Shown here in pieces: positions 38,975 to 47,913 of a DNA stretch of 64,000 bases. Under the pieces are notes generated by a model. It was not told the DNA's origin. It did no database searches and worked only from the letters and a program-made list of their open reading frames with translations. Positions within the stretch are counted from its first letter, which is position 1, and the number at the start of each line of letters is the position of its first letter. Source of the stretch: Erythrobacter sp. (GTDB lineage: Bacteria; Pseudomonadota; Alphaproteobacteria; Sphingomonadales; Sphingomonadaceae); contig NZ_JAMWYX010000006.1 in assembly GCF_024305245.1 (NCBI RefSeq), forward strand, positions 1 to 64,000. Reading direction: 5' to 3'. The position numbers were made by a program, and so were the translations under genes.

Positions 38975-40540
38975 CTATCCGCCGGTTTCTGCCTTCGCCG
39001 CGCAATCATAAATCAGCCGTTCGTTGGGACGATCCGGCAGCAGCGCGACCAGCGCGGATTGCTGCTCGCCCAACGTACGCGCCGCCTCGCTGACGCTGCA
39101 GGCGGGCGGGGTGTACTGGCTGCGCGCCGCAAGCACCCTGTCCATTGCGCCCTTGCCCAGCAGATAACGATCGGTGCGGAATGTGCGGGTGTCGGGATCG
39201 TAGGTGTTGATCGCGACCGCCGCTTCGTCCTCCAGCACCAGTACCCGGCTCCATGCACCGCCTGCCGAAAGGCCGTATTGGGTGCGGCCATTGACGCAGC
39301 CGTCCGCGTTCCATTCCAGCTCGACATCGTCGGTGCGGGCTGCGGTTACGCGGCTGCGGTCGGGCTGGAACGAACAGATCAGCGTTCCATCCGCGGCGAG
39401 CGAGGGCTGAGCCGCGCCGGCGGCGCCGCCCGTATCGCCTTCCGCTTCGGCGAGCGCGGCGGCGACCCGGTCCTCGATCTCGGACAAGCCGGGGCGGGTC
39501 AGCCACAGCAGTACGCCTGCGATCACGGCCGCGCCTGCGACACCTGCGGCGATTCCGGCATGCTTCACCCGTGCCGGATCACGCCGCCACTGCACCGCAA
39601 CCGCCCCGCTGCCCGCTGCCACCAGCAGCGCGATCAGCGCCAGCGCCATCGCGTTCTCGCGCGCTTCGAGCACTTCCATCTGCGCCCTCAGCCGCGCCGT
39701 CTCGCGCACCTCGCGCAGCCGGGTCGTGCGCTCCGCCAGCCGGTCGCGCGCCTGCGATTGCGCGGCCATCATTCGCTGGCGTTCGTCGGCGTTCAATTCC
39801 TCGATCGACCGGCAAGGCAGGGCGTTGGTCACCGGCTCCACCCCGTTGTCGCGCAGGAACGGCAGCAATTCGCGCAAGGAAACCGCGAAGTAGAACTCCG
39901 CATCGCCGCTGTCCGAATCCGCGCCGAAGGAATTGACCCCCAACACCCGTCCGCAGCCGTCGAGCAGCGGCCCGCCCGAATTGCCGCGCGCGATCGGCGC
40001 GGTGTGGAGCAGCGTATCGAACTGGCGGCTGGGCCGCTCGCCCGACAGGAACCCGCGCGATTTGACCGGCGGCTGGGCGCGGAAGATGTCGTTCATCTCC
40101 AGCCCCTGTGCCAGATCGACATTCATGGGGTATCCCACCGCCGAAACGTCGCCCAGATCGCGGCTCACCCCGCCCGCCAGCGTCAGCGGCGGCAACCGCA
40201 AGGAGCCTTCGGCAATCTCGATCAGCGCCAGATCGTTGCGCGGGGATACTGCCACCACGCGGGCAAAGCTGCCGCCTTCGCCCTCGCTCGGAACGACCCC
40301 GATTCTCAATGTATCATCCTGTAATGCCTCACGAATGACGTGGGCATTGGTGACGATCCGGGTGGGCGTGACAGCAAAGCCGCTGCCGTGGGAGATTGCT
40401 GTGAATTCGCCTTCACGCGACCCGACCAGCACCACGCGCACCACGCCGCGCGCCGCCGCGTCGATATCGCCGGGGTCGGCGAGTGCCGGGGCAGCCAACA
40501 GGGTCAGGAGCAGGGCGAGGGCAAGACGCAGGCGGTTCAT
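38975..40540 (-). CDS. Exported trypsin-like serine protease with transmembrane and C-terminal domain
   Basis: This 521-residue protein has a signal peptide (about residues 1-21, ending PALA) and then an S1C/DegP-like protease domain with the triad His67 (TNAHVI), Asp103 (RNDLALI) and Ser188 (ARGNSGGPLLDG). A coiled-coil-like charged stretch (RERTTRLREVRETARLRAQ) follows. Two hydrophobic segments are near residues 300-320 and 330-350. The C-terminal domain of about 150 residues has two Cys (CSFQP, ACSVS, DCAAK). No PDZ domain is recognised, unlike DegP. Its role and substrates are unknown; envelope quality control is possible. Confidence 0.85.
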   Translation of the reverse strand: MNRLRLALALLLTLLAAPALADPGDIDAAARGVVRVVLVGSREGEFTAISHGSGFAVTPTRIVTNAHVIREALQDDTLRIGVVPSEGEGGSFARVVAVSPRNDLALIEIAEGSLRLPPLTLAGGVSRDLGDVSAVGYPMNVDLAQGLEMNDIFRAQPPVKSRGFLSGERPSRQFDTLLHTAPIARGNSGGPLLDGCGRVLGVNSFGADSDSGDAEFYFAVSLRELLPFLRDNGVEPVTNALPCRSIEELNADERQRMMAAQSQARDRLAERTTRLREVRETARLRAQMEVLEARENAMALALIALLVAAGSGAVAVQWRRDPARVKHAGIAAGVAGAAVIAGVLLWLTRPGLSEIEDRVAAALAEAEGDTGGAAGAAQPSLAADGTLICSFQPDRSRVTAARTDDVELEWNADGCVNGRTQYGLSAGGAWSRVLVLEDEAAVAINTYDPDTRTFRTDRYLLGKGAMDRVLAARSQYTPPACSVSEAARTLGEQQSALVALLPDRPNERLIYDCAAKAETGG

Positions 40541-40608
40541 GGCGCGGCTTATAACGGCTTTTTCGGCGGGCGCGACATTGAACGCAATTGTCGGGGGTGC
40601 GGCGGGCC

Positions 40609-41667
40609 ATGCTCTGTGGCACAGTGTTTCACGTGAAACATTTAGCGAACATCACCGACGACGATCGCTGGCGAATCGTTCTCGCCAAGGACCGGCGGTT
40701 CGACGGCGTATTCGTGACGGGCGTGCATTCGACCGGGATATATTGCCGCCCGTCCTGCCCGGCGCGCGTGCCCTTGCGCAGGAATGTGCGGTTTTATTCA
40801 TCCTCGAAAGGGGCTGAAGATGCTGGCCTGAGGGCTTGCAAACGCTGCTCTCCCGATGCGCAGAGCGCCGAGGAGGCCTGCGTGCTGGCCGCCATCGCCG
40901 CGATCCGGGCACAAGGCGCGATGACGCTGGCGGCGCTGAGCGAATTGACCGGCTATGCGCCTGCGCATTTCCAGCGCCTGTTCAAACGAAGCGTCGGGAT
41001 GTCGCCCGCCGCCTTTGCACGCGCTTGCCGCGAAGAACGGGTGCGGGAGGCTTTGAGCGCGGGGCAGAGCGTGACGGAAGCGCTCGAAGATGCGGGATAT
41101 TCGGGCCAGAAACAATTCTACGCAGAAACGAAAGGCAGGCTGGGCATGGCGCCGAGTGACTGGAGCAAGGGCGGCGCGGGCAAGCGGGTGCATTGGGCGG
41201 TTTTGCCGACCACGCTCGGCCCGATGCTGGTGGCGGCGACCGACAAGGGCGTGTGCTGTCTGGCGTTCGGCGAGGGCGAGGCTGAATTGCGGATACGGTT
41301 CCCGCGCGCCGAACTGATCCCGGCGGGTGAGGATTTCCGCGCGTTGTTTGCGGCTGTCGTGGCGGCGGTTGAACAGCCGGGGCCGGGCAGCGCCGCGATC
41401 CCGCTCGACGTGAAAGGCACCGCCTTCCAGCAGCGCGTCTGGGAGGAACTACGCCGCATCCCGCATGGCGAAACGCGCAGCTACGGCGCGCTGGCAGCTT
41501 TGCTCGGCAACTCCAAAGCCAGCCGCGCGGTCGGCGGGGCGAACGGGGCGAACCATGTCGCGGTGCTGATCCCCTGCCACCGCGTGATCGCCAGCGACGG
41601 CACTCTGGGCGGCTATGCCTATGGGCTGGAGATCAAGGCGGAGTTGCTGCGGCGGGAGGGGGTCTGA
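40609..41667 (+). CDS. ada: Bifunctional DNA alkylation repair protein/transcriptional regulator Ada
   Basis: Ada repairs methyl-phosphotriesters with an N-terminal zinc Cys and O6-methylguanine with a C-terminal Cys, and when methylated activates the adaptive response. The 352-residue protein has the Cys4 Zn site (YCRPSC at 45-50, CKRC near 78), a central AraC-type HTH (LAALSELTGYAPAHFQRLFKR) and the alkyltransferase motif IPCHRVI (Cys about 323). The start is uncertain: ATG 40609, GTG 40624 or GTG 40633 are in frame; the 5' end carries a parS site. Confidence 0.95.
   Translation: MLCGTVFHVKHLANITDDDRWRIVLAKDRRFDGVFVTGVHSTGIYCRPSCPARVPLRRNVRFYSSSKGAEDAGLRACKRCSPDAQSAEEACVLAAIAAIRAQGAMTLAALSELTGYAPAHFQRLFKRSVGMSPAAFARACREERVREALSAGQSVTEALEDAGYSGQKQFYAETKGRLGMAPSDWSKGGAGKRVHWAVLPTTLGPMLVAATDKGVCCLAFGEGEAELRIRFPRAELIPAGEDFRALFAAVVAAVEQPGPGSAAIPLDVKGTAFQQRVWEELRRIPHGETRSYGALAALLGNSKASRAVGGANGANHVAVLIPCHRVIASDGTLGGYAYGLEIKAELLRREGV
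40625..40640. promoter_or_regulatory. parS: Perfect parS (ParB-binding) site
   Basis: TGTTTCACGTGAAACA is a 16-bp perfect palindrome identical to the chromosomal parS consensus TGTTNCACGTGAAACA. ParB spreads from such sites and recruits SMC to segregate the origin region. It lies inside or overlapping the start of ada. Chance occurrence in 64 kb is negligible. No parAB genes are seen in the window. Confidence 0.9.
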
Positions 41668-41779
41668 GGGTCATTCGGCCTGGGCCTTTGCGGAGCTTGT
41701 TTTGGCGTAATGCTGAATAGCAGCCGTTCGGCCTGCGAACCTGTTGCTTACGTCATTGAAATGTGGCATTTTTCATTCG

Positions 41780-42058
41780 ATGACGCGAAGGAAGTGGAGG
41801 CAGATCGGAATAGGGATTGCGCTTGTAGCCGCCTTTCCTCTCGTCGCACCCGTCGCCTGCACAACTCCTGACCGCGCCGTCCAGACACTTCTGGCGCAAG
41901 GCTACACCGAGGTTCGCACCACGGGTTATGCCTATTTCGATTGTGGTCAGGGCGATCTTTTCGCGACTGCTTTCGAAGCCACCAGCCCCTCGGGCCAGCG
42001 CGTCGAAGGAGCCGTTTGCTCCGGCCTCTTGAAAGGCAACACGGTTCGTCTCGACTGA
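41780..42058 (+). CDS. Small secreted protein, unknown function
   Basis: This 92-residue product starts MTRRKWRQIGIGIALVAAFPLV. It has a typical signal sequence and then DRAVQTLLAQGYTEVRTTGYAYFDCGQGDLFATAFEATSPSGQRVEGAVCSG with two Cys that could form a disulfide. No family is recognised; similar small exported proteins occur in sphingomonads. An in-frame ATG at 41744 would extend the N terminus with non-signal-like sequence, so 41780 is preferred. Confidence 0.65.
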   Translation: MTRRKWRQIGIGIALVAAFPLVAPVACTTPDRAVQTLLAQGYTEVRTTGYAYFDCGQGDLFATAFEATSPSGQRVEGAVCSGLLKGNTVRLD

Positions 42059-42122
42059 GAGCGTAAATGGTGCGGCAACAGCCCAAGAGCGGTCACGGCG
42101 AGATCCGCTGCCAACCTATAGA

Positions 42123-42362
42123 TTAACCCTCCGGATCACCGCCCGGAGCGAACGGCTCGGGCGCAGGCCCGCTTGCTGGCGCGGTCTGGCCCACGCCTGT
42201 GCCGTCGCCCGGATCATCCATCACGATCGGATCGTCCACCGTGCCGTCGCGGTCGCCGGAAGGATTGAATGCCAGCGCGACCACCAGCACTGTCAGCACC
42301 ACGATCAACGCCACCCAGATCCATTTCGCGCGCGAATCCTGGGGTTTGGGGGGCTTGGCCAT
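42123..42362 (-). CDS. Small single-pass membrane protein
   Basis: This 79-residue protein has a basic N terminus (MAKPPKPQDSRAKW), one TM segment (IWVALIVVLTVLVVALAF, about residues 14-32) and an acidic/proline-rich tail (DPIVMDDPGDGTG and PAPEPFAPGG). Low-complexity tail; no known domain. GAGAGGA precedes the ATG at 42362. Function unknown. Confidence 0.65.
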   Translation of the reverse strand: MAKPPKPQDSRAKWIWVALIVVLTVLVVALAFNPSGDRDGTVDDPIVMDDPGDGTGVGQTAPASGPAPEPFAPGGDPEG

Positions 42363-42512
42363 GGCGTGATCCTCTCTTGCTGTTCGGGGCGGCGCAGAGT
42401 GATGCGCCGCGGGTTTGTTACCTGAACCGCCACGGCTGAGACGATGTTCCGCCATCCACGTCCGGCTGCACGGCCTGTGCGACGGATCGTGGTTGAGGCC
42501 AAGCCCTCACTC

Positions 42513-42618
42513 TCGTCATTGCGAGCCGAAGGCGCGGCAATCCATCGCAAGAGGGCTCCGTTTGGCAGAACGGTTGGTCCGTGGATTGCTTCGTCGCTGC
42601 GCTCCTCGCAATGACGAA
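42513..42618. repeat. Palindromic intergenic repeat, family B copy 1
   Basis: The outer arms are CGTCATTGCGAG and CTCGCAATGACG, with a second inner pair GCAATCCA/TGGATTGC. The loop is variable. Four copies lie in this window between 42.5 and 56.8 kb, all intergenic. This copy lies between the small membrane protein and the GST gene. Confidence 0.85.
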
Positions 42619-42630
42619 TGGAGCGCAGCC

Positions 42631-43266
42631 TCAATCCAGTTTCGGCGGCATCCCCGGCTCGCATTTCGCCATCGCGGCTTGGTACGCTGGCCGCTCGCCA
42701 ATGCGCTTGAGGTAGGCTTGCAGGTTTGGCATTCCGTCGATGCCGGTGCCGCTCATCGCGCGGCTGGTAGTGAGCTGGAAGCCCATCATGATGTCCGCCG
42801 TGGTCAGCTGCGCGCCGCCGAAATACTCCGCCTCGCCCAGCCGCTTTTCGATAATGGCCCAGCCTTTCTGCACGCGGTCGGCGACGAAGGCGGGCAGTTC
42901 CTTGGCGCCCATGAACTGCGCCACCAGCGCCATCATGCCGTTGGTCATGAAGGTCGCGTTGGCCCAGTGATAATAGAACAGGTGGTCGGCGTAATCGGGG
43001 TGATCGGGGCCGGGCACCAGCGGCGTGCCGGGCGCGTATTTCGCCGCGATGTAATCGATGATCGCGCCGCTTTCGCCCAACACGAAGTCACCGTCGGTGA
43101 TCACCGGAGCGATGCCCATCGGGTGCAGCGCCTTGTATTCATCGGGCGCAAGGCGGTTGTCGGCGCGGCGGGTGTAGAGCTTGAGGTCATAGTCCAGCCC
43201 CAGTTCCTCGGCCAGCCAGACGATGCGTTCGGATTGCGACAGGCGCAGGTGGTGGATCGTCAGCAT
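42631..43266 (-). CDS. Glutathione S-transferase
   Basis: This 211-residue protein has an N-terminal thioredoxin-like domain (MLTIHHLRLSQSERIVWLAEELGLDYDL; Ser in LSQSERIVW is the candidate catalytic residue), the VITDGDFVLGESGAIIDYI glutathione-binding ESGA motif, and an all-helical C-terminal domain (TTADIMMGFQL). Substrate unknown. The start at 43266 is preceded by AGGGAG; the open frame to 43617 is antisense overlap with the photolyase gene. Confidence 0.93.
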   Translation of the reverse strand: MLTIHHLRLSQSERIVWLAEELGLDYDLKLYTRRADNRLAPDEYKALHPMGIAPVITDGDFVLGESGAIIDYIAAKYAPGTPLVPGPDHPDYADHLFYYHWANATFMTNGMMALVAQFMGAKELPAFVADRVQKGWAIIEKRLGEAEYFGGAQLTTADIMMGFQLTTSRAMSGTGIDGMPNLQAYLKRIGERPAYQAAMAKCEPGMPPKLD

Positions 43267-43306
43267 TGGCGTGGCTCCCTGTGTTCGGCGCGCAGTGATC
43301 GGCGCG

Positions 43307-44869
43307 CTATTCGGCTCTGGCCCAACCTTTGCGGGCCGGTTCGAGACTGTCGAGGAATTTTTCGGCGCTTTCCAGATATTCCCCCTGCTTGGCCTCGCCC
43401 ATCCGGTCCCAGGTCGCAAAGATGCGGCCGATGCGGTGATTGCTTTCCAGCCGCGCGCGGTTGCGGTCCATGAAATGCCAGTAGAGCGGGTTGAACGGAC
43501 AGGCGTCGGGCCCGGTTTTCTTCGCGACCTTGTAGCGGCACTTGCCGCAGTAATCGGACATCTTGTTGATGTAATTCCCGGACGCAGCGTAGGGCTTGGT
43601 CGCCAGCCTGCCGCCATCGGCGTAGAGTATCATGCCGCTGACGTTGGGCAGTTCGACCCATTCGAAAGCATCGGCATAGACGGCGAGATACCAGTCCTGC
43701 ACCTCGCGCGGCGAAATGCCCGCGATCAGGCAGAAATTGCCGAGCACCATCAGCCGCTGGATATGGTGCGCGTGGGCATCTTCGCGGGTGGTGCGGACGC
43801 AATCGGCGAGGCAGCGCATGTCGGTGTCGCCGGTCCAGAAGAATTCGGGGAGCGGGCGGTGCGCGTTCAGCTCGTTCGCTTCGGCCAGACCCGGCATTGT
43901 GTACCAGTAGAAGCCCCGCACATATTCGCGCCAGCCGATGATCTGGCGGATGAAGCCTTCGACCGAGTTCAGCGGCGCGCGGCCCTCGCGGTAGGCTGTC
44001 TCCGCCGCCTCGCACAACTCGAGCGGATCGAGCAGCCCGATATTGAGGCTGGTCGACAGCATCGAGTGGTACAGGTCGTCAGACCCGTGGACCATCGCAT
44101 CCTGATAGGGGCCGAACTTTTCTATCCGCTGCTTGAAGAAGGCTTCCGCCGCTTCGAGTGCCTCGGCGCGGGTGACGGGCCAGCCGAAGGGTTCCAGATC
44201 GCCGAAATGATCGGGGAAACGCGCGGAGACCAGCGCGATAACCTCCGCCGTGATCGCGTCGGGAGAGAAGGTCGGGACGGGAGGCGATTTCATGTCACCC
44301 TTGGGCGGTTCGCGGTTGTCGGCGTCGAGGTTCCACTGGTCGCCTTCAGGCTTTCCGTCCGAGCGCATCAACAGCCCGGTCTTGCGGCGCATCTCGCGGT
44401 AGAAATACTCCATCGTCAGATGCTTGCGACCCTCCGCGAAGGTGCGGAATTCGGCGTGACTGGCGATGAAGCGGGTGTCGGGCAGGATGCTGACCGGGCA
44501 GGGCAGGCGGTCTGCCCATTCTTCCATGGCCTGCTGGACACGCCACTCGCCCGCCTCGGTCACGCGCACCTCGGACGCACCGCGGCGCTCGACAGCGCGG
44601 GCGACTTCGCCAGTGAAGCTGCCGGTGTTGGCCGGGTCGTCGAGGGTCATGTAATCGACCTGCCAGCCGTCGGCGCGAAGCTCATCGGCGAAGTGGCGCA
44701 TGGCGGAGAAGATCAGCACGATCTTCTGCTTGTGGTGCTTCACATATGTCGCCTCGTCCCACACCTCCATCATCAGGATTGTGGCATCGCCGGGGGTGAG
44801 TCCTTCGAGGCTGGAGAGGGTGCGGGAGAGTTGATCGCCAAGGACGGGGACGAGGATAGGGCCGGTCAT
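43307..44869 (-). CDS. phrB: Bacterial (6-4) photolyase / CryPro-type cryptochrome
   Basis: This is a 520-residue FAD protein of the prokaryotic (6-4) photolyase family. It has an N-terminal antenna domain (LVPVLGDQLSRTLSSLEGL; this start was chosen) and a C-terminal FAD domain. Four cysteines fit the [4Fe-4S] cluster of this group: RCLADCVRTT, DYCGKCRYKVAKK and DACPFNPLYW. It repairs (6-4) photoproducts using light, or acts as a photosensor. It lies downstream of priA on the same strand and upstream of the GST. The related DUF2256 gene is elsewhere (17278). Confidence 0.93.
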   Translation of the reverse strand: MTGPILVPVLGDQLSRTLSSLEGLTPGDATILMMEVWDEATYVKHHKQKIVLIFSAMRHFADELRADGWQVDYMTLDDPANTGSFTGEVARAVERRGASEVRVTEAGEWRVQQAMEEWADRLPCPVSILPDTRFIASHAEFRTFAEGRKHLTMEYFYREMRRKTGLLMRSDGKPEGDQWNLDADNREPPKGDMKSPPVPTFSPDAITAEVIALVSARFPDHFGDLEPFGWPVTRAEALEAAEAFFKQRIEKFGPYQDAMVHGSDDLYHSMLSTSLNIGLLDPLELCEAAETAYREGRAPLNSVEGFIRQIIGWREYVRGFYWYTMPGLAEANELNAHRPLPEFFWTGDTDMRCLADCVRTTREDAHAHHIQRLMVLGNFCLIAGISPREVQDWYLAVYADAFEWVELPNVSGMILYADGGRLATKPYAASGNYINKMSDYCGKCRYKVAKKTGPDACPFNPLYWHFMDRNRARLESNHRIGRIFATWDRMGEAKQGEYLESAEKFLDSLEPARKGWARAE

Positions 44870-44901
44870 GGACTGATTACGCAGAGGGGACCTGTTTGGT
44901 T

Positions 44902-44984
44902 TCGTCATTGCGAGCCGAAGGCGCGGCAATCTAGAGCGCTTCGCTCGGCGCTCTGGATTGCTTTGCTACGCTCGCAACGACGAA
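44902..44984. repeat. Palindromic intergenic repeat, family B copy 2
   Basis: CGTCATTGCGAG ... CTCGCAACGACG (one mismatch) with inner GCAATCTAGAGCG/GCGCTCTGGATTGC arms. It lies between the photolyase start and the priA stop, directly adjoining the latter. Confidence 0.85.
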
Positions 44985-47153
44985 TCACACAAAACTATAT
45001 GGATCAATATCCACGCCCACCCGCACGCCGGGCGCGAATTGCACTGCGCCGATCCAGTCGCGCAACACCGCTTGCAGGTTGGCGCTGCGCTTGGCGTTCA
45101 CCAGAAAGCGGTAGCGGTAGCGTCCGCGCAGCAACGCCAGCGGGGCAGGCGCAGGGCCGAGGATTTGCACATCGTCGATCCGCGGCCGCGCATCGCCCAG
45201 CCGCGCTGCTGCCTGCCGGGCCTCTTTCTCGTCCTCGGATGACAGGATGATCGCCGCCCAGCGCCCGAACGGCGGGGCATTGGCATCGCGCCGCGCCTCG
45301 GTTTCGGCAGCGTAGAACCCGTCGCGGTCGCTTGTCGCAAGCGCGGCGATGACCGGGGCATCGGGGTGGCGGGTCTGGATCAGCACCTCGCCCGGTTTCG
45401 CCCCCCGCCCGGCCCGGCCTGCGACCTGCGCGACCTGGCTGTAGGTGCGCTCCGCCGCGCGCAAATCGCCGCCTTCGAGGCCGAGATCGGCATCGACCAC
45501 GCCCACAAGCGTTAGTTCGGGGAAGTGGAACCCCTTGGTCACCAACTGCGTGCCGATGATGATGTCGATCGCCTTGGCTTCCGCTTCGGCGATGAACTGC
45601 GCGGCGCGTTCGGGCGTGTTCAACGTGTCCGACGTGGCGACCGCGATGCGGGCTTGCGGGAAGAGGTCGCGCACCTCGTCGGCGATGCGCTCCACGCCGG
45701 GCCCGCAGGCGACCAGGCAATCGCTCTCGCCGCATTCGGGGCACTTTTCCGGCACCCGCGTTTCGAACCCGCAATGGTGGCAGGCAAGCCGCGCCGACAG
45801 GCGGTGTTCGACCAGCCACGCGCTGCAAGAAGGGCATTTGAAGCGATGCCCGCAATTGCGGCACAAGGTCAGCGGGGCATAGCCGCGGCGGTTGAGGAAC
45901 AGCAGCGATTGCTCGCCCTTCTCCAGCCTTTCGCGCAGGCCATCGACCAGCGGCCCGGCCAGCCAGCGCCCGCTGCCCGGCTTCTCCTCGGTGAGGTTGA
46001 TCAGCCGCACCGCAGGCAGGCTCGCCCCGCCGAAACGGCTCGGCAGATCCAGTTTCTCGTAAACCCCGATATCCGCCATGTGCAGGCTTTCGAGCGCGGG
46101 CGTAGCGCTGGCGAGGATCACCGGCACCCCTTCGAACCGCGCCCGCATCACCGAAACATCGCGGGCGTTATACCGCACCCCGTCATCCTGCTTGAAGCTG
46201 ATTTCATGCGCTTCATCGACCACGATCAGGCCGAGATTGGCGTAAGGCAGGAACAATGCCGAACGCGCGCCGACCACCACTTGCGCAGTTCCGTCCGCGA
46301 TTGCCCGCCACGCCCGTCGCCGCTCGGTGGACTTCAAGGAGGAATGCCACAGCACCGGCGCCGCGCCGAAGCGGGCGGCAAAGCGGCTGAGGAAATTCTC
46401 GGTCAGCGCGATTTCGGGGAGCAGCACCAACACCTGACGGCCCTGCCGGATCGCTTCGGCCACGGGCTCGAAATAAGTCTCGGTCTTGCCCGAACCCGTT
46501 ACCCCGTCGAGCAGGAACGGGGCGTATTTGCGCGTCTGCACCGCATCCACCAGCCGCGCCGATACCTCGGCCTGAACAAGGGAGAGATCGGGCGGCGCGT
46601 GATCGGGGTCGGCGGGCGGGTAGGGCCGGTCGATGGCGACGGCGACCGGCTCGATCAACCCCGCACCCGCCATGCCGCGCAGCACCCCTTCGGAAACACC
46701 GGCCTGCGCCGCCAATTCGCGCATGGTGCCCTGTTCGCCGGCAAGCTTTTCCAGGGCAGTCTTGCGCTGCGCCGTGAGCCTTCCCGAGCCTTCCGCGCCG
46801 GTCAGCCGGTATTCGGTCATGGTCGCGGGCCCGCCCAGCGCTCCGCCGCTGGCCAGCGCCATGCGCGCGACGCTGGCGAGCGGCGCGCAATAATAATCCG
46901 CTGTCCACTCGATCAGCCGCCGCAGCGGTGCGGGCAGGGGCGGTACCGGCACTGCTTCAAGGATCGGGCGCAAGCGTTCGAACGCGATTTCGTCCCCCGG
47001 CAAGCGGCCTTCGTCCCACACGATGCCCGTCACCTTGCGCGGGCCGAGCGGGGCCACCACCACGCTGCCTGCAGGCGCGCTCACGCCTTCGGGCAGCCGG
47101 TAATCCAGCGGGCCGAGCGCGGCATTGAGGACAAGCAGGCGAATGCGGTTCAT
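44985..47153 (-). CDS. priA: Primosomal replication restart helicase PriA
   Basis: PriA recognises abandoned forks and reloads the replisome as a 3'-5' helicase. The 722-residue protein has Walker A GVTGSGKTETYFEPVAEA, Walker B VDEAHEIS, and helicase motifs (ATPALESLHM). A zinc-binding Cys cluster includes CRNCGHRFKCPSCSAW, ACHHCGFE and CPECGE. Start 47153 gives MNRIRLLVLNAALGPLDYRL as the N-terminal 3'BD. The frame to 47519 is overlap with the divergent DUF4197 gene. Confidence 0.97.
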   Translation of the reverse strand: MNRIRLLVLNAALGPLDYRLPEGVSAPAGSVVVAPLGPRKVTGIVWDEGRLPGDEIAFERLRPILEAVPVPPLPAPLRRLIEWTADYYCAPLASVARMALASGGALGGPATMTEYRLTGAEGSGRLTAQRKTALEKLAGEQGTMRELAAQAGVSEGVLRGMAGAGLIEPVAVAIDRPYPPADPDHAPPDLSLVQAEVSARLVDAVQTRKYAPFLLDGVTGSGKTETYFEPVAEAIRQGRQVLVLLPEIALTENFLSRFAARFGAAPVLWHSSLKSTERRRAWRAIADGTAQVVVGARSALFLPYANLGLIVVDEAHEISFKQDDGVRYNARDVSVMRARFEGVPVILASATPALESLHMADIGVYEKLDLPSRFGGASLPAVRLINLTEEKPGSGRWLAGPLVDGLRERLEKGEQSLLFLNRRGYAPLTLCRNCGHRFKCPSCSAWLVEHRLSARLACHHCGFETRVPEKCPECGESDCLVACGPGVERIADEVRDLFPQARIAVATSDTLNTPERAAQFIAEAEAKAIDIIIGTQLVTKGFHFPELTLVGVVDADLGLEGGDLRAAERTYSQVAQVAGRAGRGAKPGEVLIQTRHPDAPVIAALATSDRDGFYAAETEARRDANAPPFGRWAAIILSSEDEKEARQAAARLGDARPRIDDVQILGPAPAPLALLRGRYRYRFLVNAKRSANLQAVLRDWIGAVQFAPGVRVGVDIDPYSFV

Positions 47154-47208
47154 CGTAGCGCCATATGGGCGGCGGCAGGAGGTGGGGGCAAGCTGGGAGA
47201 CCGCAAAA

Positions 47209-47907
47209 ATGTCCGATACGCTCAATCTTACCCCCACCCGCCGTTCGCTGCTGGCCGGTGTCGCCGGAGCAGGCGCATTGCTGCTGCTGCCCGCCTGCGC
47301 AGGTACCGGCGGCGGTTTCAGCACGGTCGAGGCCATTCGCCGCCTGCTGTTGTTGTCGGCCGAAAACGCCTTTGCCCGGCTGACCGAACCCGGCGGGTTC
47401 TGGGATGAGCAGGTGGCGCGCGTCGGCCTGAACCAGTTCCTCGGCGGGCGGGGCGATACGCTGTCGCGCATCCTCACCTCGCAATTGTTCAAGGACCGGC
47501 TGGAGGAACGCTTCGCCACCTTCGCGATCGACGCCAGCTACCGCGCGGCTCCGGTGGTGACCGATGCGGTCGAGGTTATCGGGTTTGCCAACGCCATCGA
47601 ACTGGTGCGCGGCGGGCCGAGCGCGGCGAGTGATTTCCTGCGGCTGGAGATGGGCACGGCGCTGCTCGATGCGATCGTGCCCGAACTGGGCGAGGCAATC
47701 CGGCTGACCGAAGATCCGCTGATCGGGCAGGCGATCGGCGCGCTGGCCGGGGTCGATCCGCGCGATGTCGCCAGCCGAATCGGGCGCGAGGTCGATGATG
47801 CGATCTGGGGCGAAATCGCACGCGAGGAAGCCGCGATCCGCGCCAATCCGCAAAGCACCCGCGATCCGGTGCTGATCGGCGTGTTCGGGCTGGCGAACCG
47901 GATCTGA
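47209..47907 (+). CDS. DUF4197 exported protein
   Basis: This 232-residue protein has a twin-arginine-like signal (TRRSLLAGVAGAGALLLLPACAG) whose C at about 33 could also be a lipobox. It is followed by the DUF4197 domain, an all-alpha region with repeated EAIRRLLLLSAENAFARL and RLEMGTALLDAIVPELGEAIRLTEDP. Function unknown. The start at 47209 has GGAG upstream. Divergent from priA, convergent with the DUF2490 gene. Confidence 0.87.
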   Translation: MSDTLNLTPTRRSLLAGVAGAGALLLLPACAGTGGGFSTVEAIRRLLLLSAENAFARLTEPGGFWDEQVARVGLNQFLGGRGDTLSRILTSQLFKDRLEERFATFAIDASYRAAPVVTDAVEVIGFANAIELVRGGPSAASDFLRLEMGTALLDAIVPELGEAIRLTEDPLIGQAIGALAGVDPRDVASRIGREVDDAIWGEIAREEAAIRANPQSTRDPVLIGVFGLANRI

Positions 47908-47913
47908 CCCGGC

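Noticed and set aside
42631..43617. Longer GST start at 43617
   Set aside because: The extension is antisense to the photolyase 3' end and lacks family similarity; the thioredoxin fold begins at 43266.
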